Assembly: GCA_009746045.1 (NCBI GenBank)
Contig: RPFO01000106.1
Location: 1,237,211 to 1,299,210 of the forward strand
Direction of reading: 5' to 3'
From: Mesostigma viride
Lineage: Eukaryota > Streptophyta > Mesostigmatophyceae > Mesostigmatales > Mesostigmataceae
Length of the DNA: 62,000 bases
Shown one piece after another: positions 21,457 through 30,364 of the stretch. The notes beneath the pieces are model-generated. The model had not been told where the DNA came from. It did no database searches and saw nothing but the letters and a program-made list of their open reading frames with translations. The translations under genes were made by a program, and so were the position numbers. Numbering within the stretch: the stretch's first letter is position 1; every line of letters starts with the position of its first letter.

Positions 21457-23492
21457 ATGATGAGAGTAGGATGGTACGGACGCTGAGCCCAGCAGAGCGG
21501 ATCTTGCAGAAGTCGATGCGGATCTCGCGGGGGTGTAGCATGGAGGAGTTCGCGCGGGTTTGCACGGTGTGTGTGGAGAGGGGGATTTTGGGTGGATTTT
21601 TTGAGGAGGAGCCGCCTATGGTGAACGGTACTTTTGGGGTCGGAAAGCCCGACGGCCGTATACGGCTGATTGTGGACAACCGGCGTGGCAACATGCCACT
21701 ACCTGATCCTATGCCCGCTTTTTTACCACACCTTGGCGTGATTTGCGATTTGCCCACGCGCGCTGGGGAGGATGTTTTTGGGGGCGTATCAGATTTGGAT
21801 TCGTACTACAACAGACTCCGCCTGCCAGTTTGGATGCGGCGGTACTGTGCGTGGATGCCGGTGTGGTCGGATCTGGTGGGCCTGAGTGGGGCTCGTCGGA
21901 AGGTGTGGCCGTGGATGTTGTGCTGGCCAATGGGCAACAAGCTGGCCGTCGCGGTGGCCCAGTGTGTGCATCAGTCTGTGTTGTACCGCTGTGGCCCCAA
22001 GCCGCCGTTGGAGGCTAGTCGTGGGCTGAGCATCAACATGTCCGCGCTGATCCTGGTGGCGGAGGCCAACGAGGCGGGGGAGACCGTCCGGCTGAGGCTG
22101 GAGGAGGACCCTGCTGCGCCCTTGGCGCCCTCGCCGTGCTTCGAATCTCGGCAGGATCTGGAAGGTATGCATGCTGTGACGATCGATGACCTCCATTTCA
22201 CCCACTGTGCGTCGGTGGATGGGGTGAATCAGCAGCTAGATCGTGTTCAGGCTGCCTACGCCGCTGTTGGGCTGGTGCAGAAGTCTGACAAGGTGGTACG
22301 GGCGACAGCAGAGCAGACTGGTGTGCAGGCGGTGGGGGTCATTCACCAAAGGGATGGTGACGTGGTGCCTGTTCCTGAGCGTGTGGTGGCAGTTATCGCC
22401 GCTACTCATAGAATCTTAGATCGCGGGTTTACATACTACCGCGAACTTAGTTCTGTGCTTGGGAAGTGGGTGTGGATGCATCTGCTGTGCCGCCCCATGC
22501 TTTCGGTGTGGTCTGAGACGTACCGGCTGCTAGCAGCCATGAATGCCTCCCTGCCTGGGCGCCGCTGGCGCCTCCCTGCGGGGGCCCGCCAGGAGCTTCA
22601 GGCGGCGATCGACCTGGCCCCCTTTTTGAGGGCGGCCAGGGCCCGGCCCCTTTCTGACCGGGTCGTCGCAAGTGATGCGAGCGGCTCCGGCGGTGGGGTG
22701 GTCTACAGGGACCTGCCTGGGGCCGATTGTGCCCGGCTGGCGACCCGGCGCGAAGCGCGGGGGTGGCGGACGACAGCTTTAACGTCTGGGGAGGACTGGG
22801 ACCTGGAGCGCATGGAGGAGGGGGACTACAGCCTGCTGGATAGTGGCCACTGGCGTACGGCACTGTCCTACCGGTGGCGGGGGCAGCCTAACCACATCAA
22901 CGTCAAGGAGGCGATTGCTGCGACACAGGGGGTCGAGTGGTCGTGCCGGACCAAGGCGTGTCGGGGTAAGCGAGTCGTCCGGCTCGTAGACTCCAGTGCT
23001 GTGGTGGGGGCGTTTGTCAGAGGGCGGTCGTCTTCCTACCGTCTCAACCAGCTGGTTCGACGCTACTGCGCTCTGTCACTGGCTGGCGACATGCAGAGCC
23101 ACTGGGTCTGGGTGGCTACCGACCACAACCCAGCTGACAAGGCCAGTCGGCGTGGCGCTTGGGTTCCTGACTTGACCCGGTGTGGTGACGTGCATCCCAA
23201 CCCTGGGCCTGAGGGGGCGCGACGCCCTCGGGACTTGGCACTTTTGGAGGGCACAGTCAACCCTGTGTCTACCTTGCCAGCGTACCGACGTGCGGCGGCT
23301 GTCTACGTGGCGTGGGCGCCACCTGGCCCTGTCGACCCAGCTGACGCGAAGCCATTTTCTGTGAGTGGATTTCTGCTGTCTACCATGCCAGAGGCGGGCG
23401 GGGGCGTACCTTATGCCAGCATGCCAAGGCCTGTCTGCACCTGTACTACCCCGACATTGTTCGGAATTGGGTACTGGCGGACCGCCTGCTAG
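21453..23492 (+). CDS. Reverse transcriptase-RNase H with C-terminal 2A-like motif
   Basis: About 679 codons. The RT has KPDGRIRLIVDNRRGN (near 65-80), SDLDSYYNRL, WPMGNKLAVAVAQ and the catalytic TIDDLHF, with Asp245 and Asp246. RNase H follows with Asp408 (VVASDASGSG), Glu486 (INVKEAIAA), Asp513 (LVDSSA) and Asp557 (ATDHNPAD), so all four acidic residues are present. At 579-586 comes DVHPNPGP, a 2A-type ribosome-skipping signature. The last 93 residues of this frame become meaningless once the recombinase frame takes over near 23345-23492. No DIRS1-type methyltransferase was seen. The codon at 21453 is TTG; ATG at 21471 is a likelier internal start if the ORF is not fused to the preceding one. 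Confidence 0.9.
   Translation: MNDESRMVRTLSPAERILQKSMRISRGCSMEEFARVCTVCVERGILGGFFEEEPPMVNGTFGVGKPDGRIRLIVDNRRGNMPLPDPMPAFLPHLGVICDLPTRAGEDVFGGVSDLDSYYNRLRLPVWMRRYCAWMPVWSDLVGLSGARRKVWPWMLCWPMGNKLAVAVAQCVHQSVLYRCGPKPPLEASRGLSINMSALILVAEANEAGETVRLRLEEDPAAPLAPSPCFESRQDLEGMHAVTIDDLHFTHCASVDGVNQQLDRVQAAYAAVGLVQKSDKVVRATAEQTGVQAVGVIHQRDGDVVPVPERVVAVIAATHRILDRGFTYYRELSSVLGKWVWMHLLCRPMLSVWSETYRLLAAMNASLPGRRWRLPAGARQELQAAIDLAPFLRAARARPLSDRVVASDASGSGGGVVYRDLPGADCARLATRREARGWRTTALTSGEDWDLERMEEGDYSLLDSGHWRTALSYRWRGQPNHINVKEAIAATQGVEWSCRTKACRGKRVVRLVDSSAVVGAFVRGRSSSYRLNQLVRRYCALSLAGDMQSHWVWVATDHNPADKASRRGAWVPDLTRCGDVHPNPGPEGARRPRDLALLEGTVNPVSTLPAYRRAAAVYVAWAPPGPVDPADAKPFSVSGFLLSTMPEAGGGVPYASMPRPVCTCTTPTLFGIGYWRTAC
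23181..23210 (+). other. 2A-like ribosome-skipping motif (CGDVHPNPGP)
   Basis: Sits 22 residues after the last RNase H aspartate and about 45 codons before the recombinase frame opens. The standard 2A core is D-V/I-E-x-N-P-G-P; here E is replaced by H. 2A-like sequences are established in several non-LTR retrotransposons. Skipping between Gly585 and Pro586 would free RT-RNase H from whatever follows. Confidence 0.7.
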
Positions 23493-24145
23493 CAGGTTGG
23501 CAGCGGCTTGTTCCGGCTGTCAGCCCTCCGCCTATGCCCTGGCGCCTTTGCTATTTCACTGCCCTGTTGCTAGTTTCACGTCGACAGGTGCATTTGAGTG
23601 CGTTGATTATTATTGCTTTCCAGCAGTATTTACGCATTAGCGAGGCGCTAGGGCTGCGGGTTCGGGATGTGGCTCATCCCGGCCACCCCCTTCTCGAGCC
23701 AGGGCCCATGGTCGGTGCCCTTGTGCTGCGCAACCCCAAAACTGCGCAGGGGGCGGCCCAGCACGTCCTCGTCCGGGATCCACTTTCTTTGTGGCTCCTG
23801 CGACGTCTGACGGCTGGCCAGCCCCCGGATGCACTCCTCTTTCGAGGCTTAACGTACAGCCAGGCTAGGCAGCAGTGGGAGGCTGTGCAGGCCCGCATGA
23901 GCATCCCAGGGATGTTTTCTTTTCACAGCCTCCGGCATGGGGGGGCGACGCACGACGCCATCGCTGGCGAGTCGCCGGAGGCCATCCAGCTGCGCGGCCG
24001 GTGGGCTTCGGCCCTCTCGGTCACGCGCTACATTGGCCTCCACCGCAGCCTCCTGGGGCGCGACATCCCACCCGCCCTCTGGGCTCAGGCCCTGGGTTTT
24101 GACCCAGCGGCTTTCCGGCGCCACTTCGGTGGCGTCGAGTTTTGA
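23345..24145 (+). CDS. Tyrosine recombinase of the Ngaro-like element
   Basis: Open from the TGA at 23342 to the stop at 24143. It overlaps the RT-RNase H frame by about 150 bp in another frame. The upstream part reads sensibly (CEWISAVYHARGGRGRTLC ... HLYYPDIVRNW), so the true protein begins before the ATG at 23534. Catalytic pattern: Arg in YLRISEAL (23633-23635), Lys in RNPKTAQG, His-x-x-Arg in FHSLRHGG (23924-23935), Trp in GRWAS, which takes the second His position, and Tyr in TRYIGL (24029-24031). All expected residues are present. How the ribosome reaches this frame (frameshift or separate start) is unknown. Confidence 0.9.
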   Translation, partial: REAIFCEWISAVYHARGGRGRTLCQHAKACLHLYYPDIVRNWVLADRLLAGWQRLVPAVSPPPMPWRLCYFTALLLVSRRQVHLSALIIIAFQQYLRISEALGLRVRDVAHPGHPLLEPGPMVGALVLRNPKTAQGAAQHVLVRDPLSLWLLRRLTAGQPPDALLFRGLTYSQARQQWEAVQARMSIPGMFSFHSLRHGGATHDAIAGESPEAIQLRGRWASALSVTRYIGLHRSLLGRDIPPALWAQALGFDPAAFRRHFGGVEF

Positions 24146-24340
24146 CGTCCTCCTGTTTTTACCTCTCGTCTTTTAGCTATCAACTGACCTCACCCTTGTG
24201 TGGGAGGTCAGGGGGGAAATGGTTTAACTAACCCGAGGGTGAACCTGGGTTGGGACAAAGTACCCCCATAGCTAGGTAGTTTAAGTTTTCTTTTTTGCAT
24301 GTCCTACGTATTTTCGGCTGTTAGCCATGTAAGGAGATGT

Positions 24341-24538
24341 GGGTAGAGCAGGGGCACAGCTGCTGTGGGCTGGCCCTGCACATTCACATAGTGTGCTCAC
24401 CCTAGCATACAGATGGCCGTGTTGCCATCTGGTAGACATGTCTGTGTTATTCCACCGTATAGAGCTAGCACACATATTGTAATAAATTTGATGTTTTGTG
24501 GTGATGCATGCAAAGCAAGGCAAGGCCAGAAATGGATT
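24341..24538 (+). repeat. B1 repeat of the Ngaro-like element
   Basis: 198 bp matching B2 at 24770-24967. Contains CACACATATTGTAATAAATT, with a polyadenylation-type AATAAA. It is joined directly to A2 at 24539. Confidence 0.92.
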
Positions 24539-24745
24539 TGGTGAGCTATGCTCATTTTATCTATGACTAACCTGCTGAGCGGAGAATGCAACGCCGTATA
24601 GCACCAAAAGAAAAAATAATTTTAGAAAAAATATTTTTTGTGCTGGCACCCGTACCCCAGCCACCCAGGTAGGGGTTGGCTGGAGAGGTGGTTGCTATAA
24701 AGGGTGGGCTTCCATTCTAGGGAAGCAGGTTGTTTTCTTTTGCCT
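24539..24745 (+). repeat. A2 repeat of the Ngaro-like element
   Basis: 207 bp. Copy of A1 with A-to-G at the TTCTAAGGAAG/TTCTAGGGAAG position. Confidence 0.92.
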
Positions 24746-24769
24746 CCCACCCGCCCACCCTGGCAAAAG
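24746..24769 (+). other. C-rich spacer between A2 and B2
   Basis: CCCACCCGCCCACCC followed by TGGCAAAAG. Equivalent CCCACCC-repeat spacers occupy only the A2-B2 joint in the two other YR-type elements (51815-51840; complement of 19504-19530). Confidence 0.8.
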
Positions 24770-24967
24770 GGGTAGAGCAGGGGCACAGCTGCTGTGGGCT
24801 GGCCCTGCACATTCACATAGTGTGCTCACCCTAGCATACAGATGGCCGTGTTGCCATCTGGTAGACATGTCTGTGTTATTCCACCGTATAGAGCTAGCAC
24901 ACATATTGTAATAAATTTGATGTTTTGTGGTGATGCATGCAAAGCAAGGCAAGGCCAGAAATGGATT
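24770..24967 (+). repeat. B2 repeat of the Ngaro-like element
   Basis: 198 bp. Ends at the insertion junction with CACAG of the interrupted A2 repeat. Confidence 0.92.
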
Positions 24968-25190
24968 CACAGTTGCGCCACGCCTGGCGGCTGGCGCAGG
25001 TAACAAGGTCTAGTGACGTACGTTAGAAGCTACCTAGGCCTGCACTCCGGAACCACACTCAGCCTAGGCACAAAAAGGGCCGGCCGGTGCAGTACCCTCG
25101 TGACAAGCGCTAGTCTTACGCTACCTACGGCAGGTCGGTCCCCTTTGAGCCCGTCCACGCGTCATATATAAAATGAGCGAAGCTCAGCAA
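24968..25190 (-). repeat. A2 repeat of YR-type copy 2, second half
   Basis: Matches 752-974 and 26540-26762. Ends with the TGAGC-GAA-GCTCA hairpin joined to B1. Confidence 0.92.
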
Positions 25191-25380
25191 ATACATTTCT
25201 TGTTTTTGGTCCATTGGAGTTCCTTCCCACCACGAGAAACATTTATTTTACATTTTTGTGTGCTAGGCTTTATACGGACAGCCTATACCACACCTTCAAA
25301 CTCAGTGCACATCATTATCAAGTTGGTTATTGTAGCACCATGCTGGGGGCCCAGCATACTCGAACACAAGGTGTTGCCCC
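25191..25380 (-). repeat. B1 repeat of YR-type copy 2
   Basis: 190 bp. Contains the self-complementary block around CATGCTGGGGGCCCAGCATA, which is also found as GTGCTGGGCCCCAGCATGG in the 51-kb element. Confidence 0.9.
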
Positions 25381-26424
25381 CACACCTCCTTCTTGGCCAC
25401 CAAGGCTGTCGCCAACCTTGGTGCCGATTTTCTTTCCGCCCATGGCCCCCCTCCTGCACGCTGCCACGGCTGTACTGCCGCCCCGTGTGGCCGCTACGGT
25501 TTCCCGGCGGACGCAGGGCGGCACCCATGTCGTTCCCCCCGTTAGGGGGGCGGTTTCCAGCGGCTGCTCATTAGGCCTTACGCCCCCGGCCCGTCTCTCA
25601 CAAGCCCAGGACCCATCACCAGCCCCACCCCCGAGGCTGGGATTTCCCGGCATTGAAACCTTTGTGGCGATAGGCCCTCTACCCTACCAAGGCCTTGGCT
25701 TGGAAACTGCTTAGCCAAGGCCCTGACCAGGGCTTGTGTTGTTGTAGGAATTTTTTTATGGCATAGATATGCCCCCCTGGCTGAACCGAACTCTTTATCG
25801 CTTTTCCTATAATGCATCATACAGGATAAAAACAAGGCGATAAAACAGCAAGAATTTCAGCCCCGCCAGGCGAACATTCTTTGCTGAAAAACTGGGCAAT
25901 GATGAAGAGCGCGCTCCTCCCACCAAGATTCGCTCCAGCCCCGCATCCTCCCCGAAACTCCCGTCTGGCCACAGGCCGAAAGATCGGGTCCGCTGTCAGG
26001 CTCCTGGCAGTTATGGGCTACCCTGGCACCCCGCGCTAGCCATCTCCACGTTTAAGGCAGATTCGCCTCCACCTGTGATTCTTTCCACCGTAGCCGCTGG
26101 CCCTGGCCTGTATGGCTCCTTCCCTGACGTTGTCCGACTAAAATCGCAGCTTCCCCAGTGTCAGGAAGCCGCTTGCCGCACCCAGCTAGGGGTAGAGGGG
26201 AATCGTCAGTGGGCCCAGCGCCGGAAATCACACCATTTTACTCAAAACGTAGAGCCCCCCACCCAACAACCATTACCGTGGCCTGTAACGGTGGGTGGCG
26301 AACATAAAGAATTTTATTCCAGGCCTCTCCACGCCCGGAGAGGCCGATAGCATCGTCTTACATTCAGCGCAGCCGCCATAGCGGCCAGCCGACCTTGCCA
26401 GCAAATGCTGGGATCAAGTTGCGA
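25381..26424 (-). other. Interior of YR-type copy 2, no gene
   Basis: No supported ORF. The segment next to B1 (CCGCCCTGCGTCCGCCGGGA on the minus strand, then TAGCGGCCACACGG) matches 51190-51235, and the segment next to A1 (CTATGGCGG ... GAATGTAA) matches 28973-28994. This proves kinship with the element interrupted by the 21-kb transposon. The unoccupied form of that transposon's target lies near 25572. Confidence 0.8.
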
Positions 26425-26762
26425 AGCTGAAAAGAGGCCTCCCTACGTCCCCTACACCACTCTAAGTACTGACTATCATTCACATTGCGCCACGCAGGCC
26501 TGCCGGCTGGCGCAGGTACAAGGTGTACTGACTGCCAATCACAGTTGCGCCACGCCTGGCGGCTGGCGCAGGTAACAAGGTCTAGTGACGTACGTTAGAA
26601 GCTACCTAGGCCTGCACTCCGGAACCACACTCAGCCTAGGCACAAAAAGGGCCGGCCGGTGCAGTACCCTCGTGACAAGCGCTAGTCTTACGCTACCTAC
26701 GGCAGGTCGGTCCCCTTTGAGCCCGTCCACGCGTCATATATAAAATGAGCGAAGCTCAGCAA
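26425..26762 (-). repeat. A1 repeat of YR-type copy 2
   Basis: 338 bp. Identical by eye to 637-974 and to the reassembled A2. Confidence 0.92.
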
Positions 26763-27484
26763 TTCCATTCCATTCCATTCCATTCCATTCCATTCCATTC
26801 CATTCCATTCCATTCCATTCCATTCCATTCCATTCCATTCCATTCCATTCCATTCCATTCCATTCCATTCCATTCCATTCCATTCCATTCCATTCCATTC
26901 CATTCCATTCCATTCCATTCCATTCCATTCCATTCCATTCCATTCCATTCCATTCCATTCCATTCCATTCCATTCCATTCCATTCCATTCCATTCCATTC
27001 CATTCCATTCCATTCCATTCCATTCCATTCCATTCCATTCCATTCCATTCCATTCCATTCCATTCCATTCCATTCCATTCCATTCCATTCCATTCCATTC
27101 CATTCCATTCCATTCCATTCCATTCCATTCCATTCCATTCCATTCCATTCCATTCCATTCCATTCCATCATTCCATTCATGAATTCCATTCCATTCAATT
27201 CAATTCAATTCAATTCAATTCAATTCAATTCAATTCAATTCAATTCAATTCAATTCAATTCAATTCAATTCAATTCAATTCAATTCAATTCAATTCAATT
27301 CAATTCAATTCAATTCAATTCAATTCAATTCAATTCAATTCAATTCAATTCAATTCAATTCAATTCAATTCAATTCAATTCAATTCAATTCAATTCAATT
27401 CAATTCAATTCAATTCAATTCAATTCAATTCAATTCAATTCAATTCAATTCAATTCAATTCAATTCAATTCAATTCAATTCAAT
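26763..27484. repeat. (ATTCC)n followed by (AATTC)n
   Basis: About 83 ATTCC units to 27176, an irregular joint (CATTCATGAATTCC), then about 58 AATTC units to 27484. Repeats of SIPFH, MEWNG or FNSIQ type in all frames are artefacts of the 5-bp period. Confidence 0.97.
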
Positions 27485-28644
27485 CAAAATGCGTGCCATG
27501 CATGCACTATGTACCGCCGGCAGTCCGCAGGCTGCATGTTATTAATTGGAATTGCAAGGTTGCATTGGCGTTTCTCACTAATTGCCCGAGATAGGAGGCG
27601 GGGATGCCGGGCGTCCATCTGCGCGCCAGTGGAGCTTGCGTATTTTTCCGCCCGCTAAAGCCACATAGCGGGTCCGGACTAGGCAAAAAGTTGCCTCCTG
27701 CGCAGCCCAAAATGGCTTGACACCTACAAAAAATGAGTCATTATACCGATGGCACCAATTAAGCTTAACTGAGTTGCGGTCGATCGCCGCCCAACTGAAA
27801 CTTCTGCGTCGCAACTTCATCATAACGCGGGAACGCAACCTAAAATGCAACTTAACGCGGTAGTAATGGTCGTATAGCTTGCTACATGTACAACAATCGT
27901 TAATATATCCTTCGGCTACCGACTAATACACACCCTGTTTCGTGGCCATGCATGCGGTCACTGTGATGAAGTCACTCACTTGCTACTGTACACACTACAC
28001 GGCACATGTCACTCCGTGACATGCCCAGGTGCGCATGGCACTGCAGAGTGCAGACAGAAGCGGCCCCGACTCTACAGTTGCAATCCGAACCCGTTTACCA
28101 CGGAGTGCCGACGTCGGTGGCTCAGAAGGGGTCTCCAAGAAGTTATATAAAAAACTGCCGGGAAAGGAAGAGAAGAATCGAGCACGATCGAGCACTACCG
28201 AGAACTATCGAACTGGCACATAATCGAAGGTGGCACAGGGGTGGCACACAGAAATAAGAACAGAATCGAGTTGAACTCAAGCTGCCAGCTGCACCGAGAT
28301 CTGCGTATCTGACGTTGGACACTGCACCAAAGATGAAGCCGGAATCGTTGGGTAAAATCTTGATCCGGTCCAGATCCGGCAAACGTCGCAAGATTGTCCA
28401 CTTGTTTTCATAACTGCATGACATTGAAATACGATTATCTGTAGTATCGATTCGGATTTTGCGTGCCGGGAATCGAAATCGGTACCTTTGCTGTAGCTAC
28501 CGATATCGATTAGGATTTCTGTTCCTTTCCTCGGCCACAGACCTGAGAAACTTGGAAGTTGTCGTGTAGGATGCGATGCGCCGTTCAACCCCGAAAAAAA
28601 CTGTATACCGAACTGACCGATTCAAGAGTCTTGCGGAAAAAAAC
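27485..28644. other. Spacer, no gene seen
   Basis: Mixed-composition sequence. 27770-27870 repeats GTTGCG/CGCAAC words like those near 4000, suggesting remnants of the same small DNA elements. No ORF longer than about 100 codons has recognisable content. Confidence 0.4.
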
Positions 28645-28938
28645 TTTCTGAGCTATCTGCTCATTTTATAGTTATGTTGCGGCGGGCTCAAAGGGGGCCG
28701 ATCTGCCGCCTGTAGCGTAGCTCTACCGTACGTCACCTACACCATGTAAGGTGCTTGTTGTTACTTAGGACTAGAGAGAGATTAAAGGGACCGGCGGTGC
28801 GCCGGTACTAGTGCCTACTGGCAACCGTGCCCGCCCTTGATTGAGGGGGGCGCGGCGCCTTGAGACATGTGCTTTGTTTTCCATTTTCACACCGTACTTA
28901 GAGTGGTGTGGTGAACGTAGGGAGGCCTTTTTGCAGCT
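28645..28938 (+). repeat. A1 repeat of the third YR-type element
   Basis: 294 bp. Matches A2 at 51524-51814 except for a 3-bp TTA difference. Starts TTTCTGAGC with the hairpin TGAGC-TATCT-GCTCA. Confidence 0.92.
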
Positions 28939-30066
28939 TTGTCGACGACCCATTCTGGGGCGTGTGTGCACTGCTATGGCGGTGCCGAATGTAAATCACA
29001 GCTACCGGCCTCCGAATTATTATTCGGGGGCCTGTTTTATTTAAAGTTATGACGGCTGCGCGACGGGGGTCGGCAGCACCCCAAGAATTTGCCATTCGAA
29101 GTGCGGGCGGTAGCTGCCAGTGCCAGATTGTGTATTTTTGCTCGCCCGTTGTACTCGCCACCCCGAGCTCGCGGGAGGGGTCTGGATAGACGCGGGAGTG
29201 ACTCTTGATCGGACAACTAAAGCGGGGCAATCGTGGTGCTTGGGTGGCAACAGCTACAGGCGGAGGGGGATTACGCCTCAGGCAAATTCGCTGGGTATCG
29301 GATGCGCTGGGCCTGGCTAATAAATGTCGATAGTGCATGAGGGCGCTATGCGAGCAGGAAGAAGGCGGAGCCGAGCCCCCAGGCCAGCACAGGAGCGGGG
29401 TGGCTGCAGCCCCAGCGCCAAGGGGGGCAGCACCCTAAACAGCCTAACATTTCCTCGTGCTAATTGAGTCGACAGCGGCCGGAGGCCAGGGCGGAATGGC
29501 GGGGTCGTTGACGCGTAATTTAAGCGGGGACGAGTTGTTGGGACTGACGGTGCACAGCGGGGAAGGGGAAGGATGTTAGGGCGGGGCATGGTGCCAAGGC
29601 GAGGGGGGAATTTAAGCCGCGGCGCGGTTTCGGGGGTAATCCGTAAGGAAACCCCCATGGTTTGCGCAGCTTTCCTGAAAAAATTTTCCCCTCGCGGGGG
29701 GCGCGTGCTCCGCTACGCCCGCCCAAAGGCGGCGGGCTCCGCTTTGCCTTTGCCGTTTTCACGCGCCCCCCTCGAGGGGGGGGGGGTGCGTGTGGAACCC
29801 GGCAGTACGGTCCGGCTTTGTTTTAAGAAAATGCATTATATACCATAATAAAGCTCCACTCGGCTGCGGCTGCGCCAAGGCTCGTGACACCATGGCGATG
29901 GTGAGCCTTGGCGCTAGGAGGTCCGCAGCCATCATTATCACCACGATGGGGGGTAATGGGGCCAGTGGCAGTGGCTCTACCCTCGGGAAATTCCAGCGGC
30001 TTTGCCGGTGGGCTGGTGATGGTGGTTGGGTGAGCTGGAGACGTTCCCAGGTGGCGTAAGTCCTAA
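28939..30066 (+). other. Left interior of the third YR-type element, no gene
   Basis: Related in patches to the interior of the small element. No coding region supported. G- and C-rich runs near 29690-29790. Ends in GGCGTAAGTCCTAA, the counterpart of GGCGTAAGGCCTAATG in the unoccupied copy. Confidence 0.6.
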
Positions 30067-30070
30067 AGCG
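30067..30070. other. Target-site duplication AGCG, left
   Basis: Matches 51139-51142. The unoccupied paralogue has AGCA at the equivalent place near 25572. Confidence 0.75.
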
Positions 30071-30143
30071 GGGTGGTCCCACGCGGAATGGGGTCATTTT
30101 TGGCGCATTTTGCAAGAAAAAAACGCTAGTTTCAATCGTCCGA
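30071..30143 (+). repeat. Left terminal inverted repeat of the 21-kb transposon
   Basis: 73 bp. Aligns with the complement of 51075-51138 apart from one 10-bp insertion (GGCGCATTTT) and a few substitutions. The shared inner part includes TTTTGCAAGAAAAAAACGCT and TTTCAATCGTCCGA. Confidence 0.92.
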
Positions 30144-30364
30144 TATCTTTTTTTCGCGCGAATTTGGCGTCCGATCGCGTATTTTCGAGCTAATTTGGTG
30201 TCATAATGCTTAATTCATGTCAATTTGAGCGTACATTCCACATCGAGAGGCTTGAAAGTTAGTAATTCATGTAAATTTTACGTGGAGAGACTCGACATCA
30301 TCCTAACCTTTGTATTAACCATAGGACGAGCATTGCCAGCGCATGTCCAAGTGCTAACTTTCCC

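Larger units (their letters stand above)
19646..24967 (+). mobile_element. Complete Ngaro/TOC1-like tyrosine-recombinase retrotransposon
   Basis: 5,322 bp with split direct repeats A1 (19646-19852), B1 (24341-24538), A2 (24539-24745), B2 (24770-24967). Excising it rejoins CCAAT to CACAG exactly as in the unoccupied copies at 750/751 and near 26539, so insertion made no target duplication. That is expected for tyrosine-recombinase integration of a circular intermediate. The B1-A2 joint reproduces the predicted circle junction. Coding order is gag-like, RT-RNase H with a 2A-like motif, then recombinase. A repeats differ at one seen position, so the insertion is young, although some frames look broken. 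Confidence 0.95.
19314..26762 (-). mobile_element. Small non-autonomous YR-type element, copy 2 (contains a nested Ngaro-like element)
   Basis: Read on the minus strand: A1 (26425-26762), a 1.04-kb non-coding interior (25381-26424), B1 (25191-25380), A2 (24968-25190 plus 19531-19645), a C-rich spacer (19504-19530) and B2 (19314-19503). This A1...B1-A2-B2 layout is the split-direct-repeat signature of Ngaro/PAT/TOC1 tyrosine-recombinase retrotransposons. The element has no RT or recombinase, so it must depend on another. Without the 5.3-kb insert it is about 2.1 kb. It lies within the (ATTCC)n array with no visible target duplication. Confidence 0.85.

Noticed and set aside
26697-27658. ORFs of SIPFH, MEWNG and FNSIQ repeats (also at 18.9-19.6 kb)
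   Set aside because: Artefacts of 5-bp-period ATTCC/AATTC microsatellites.
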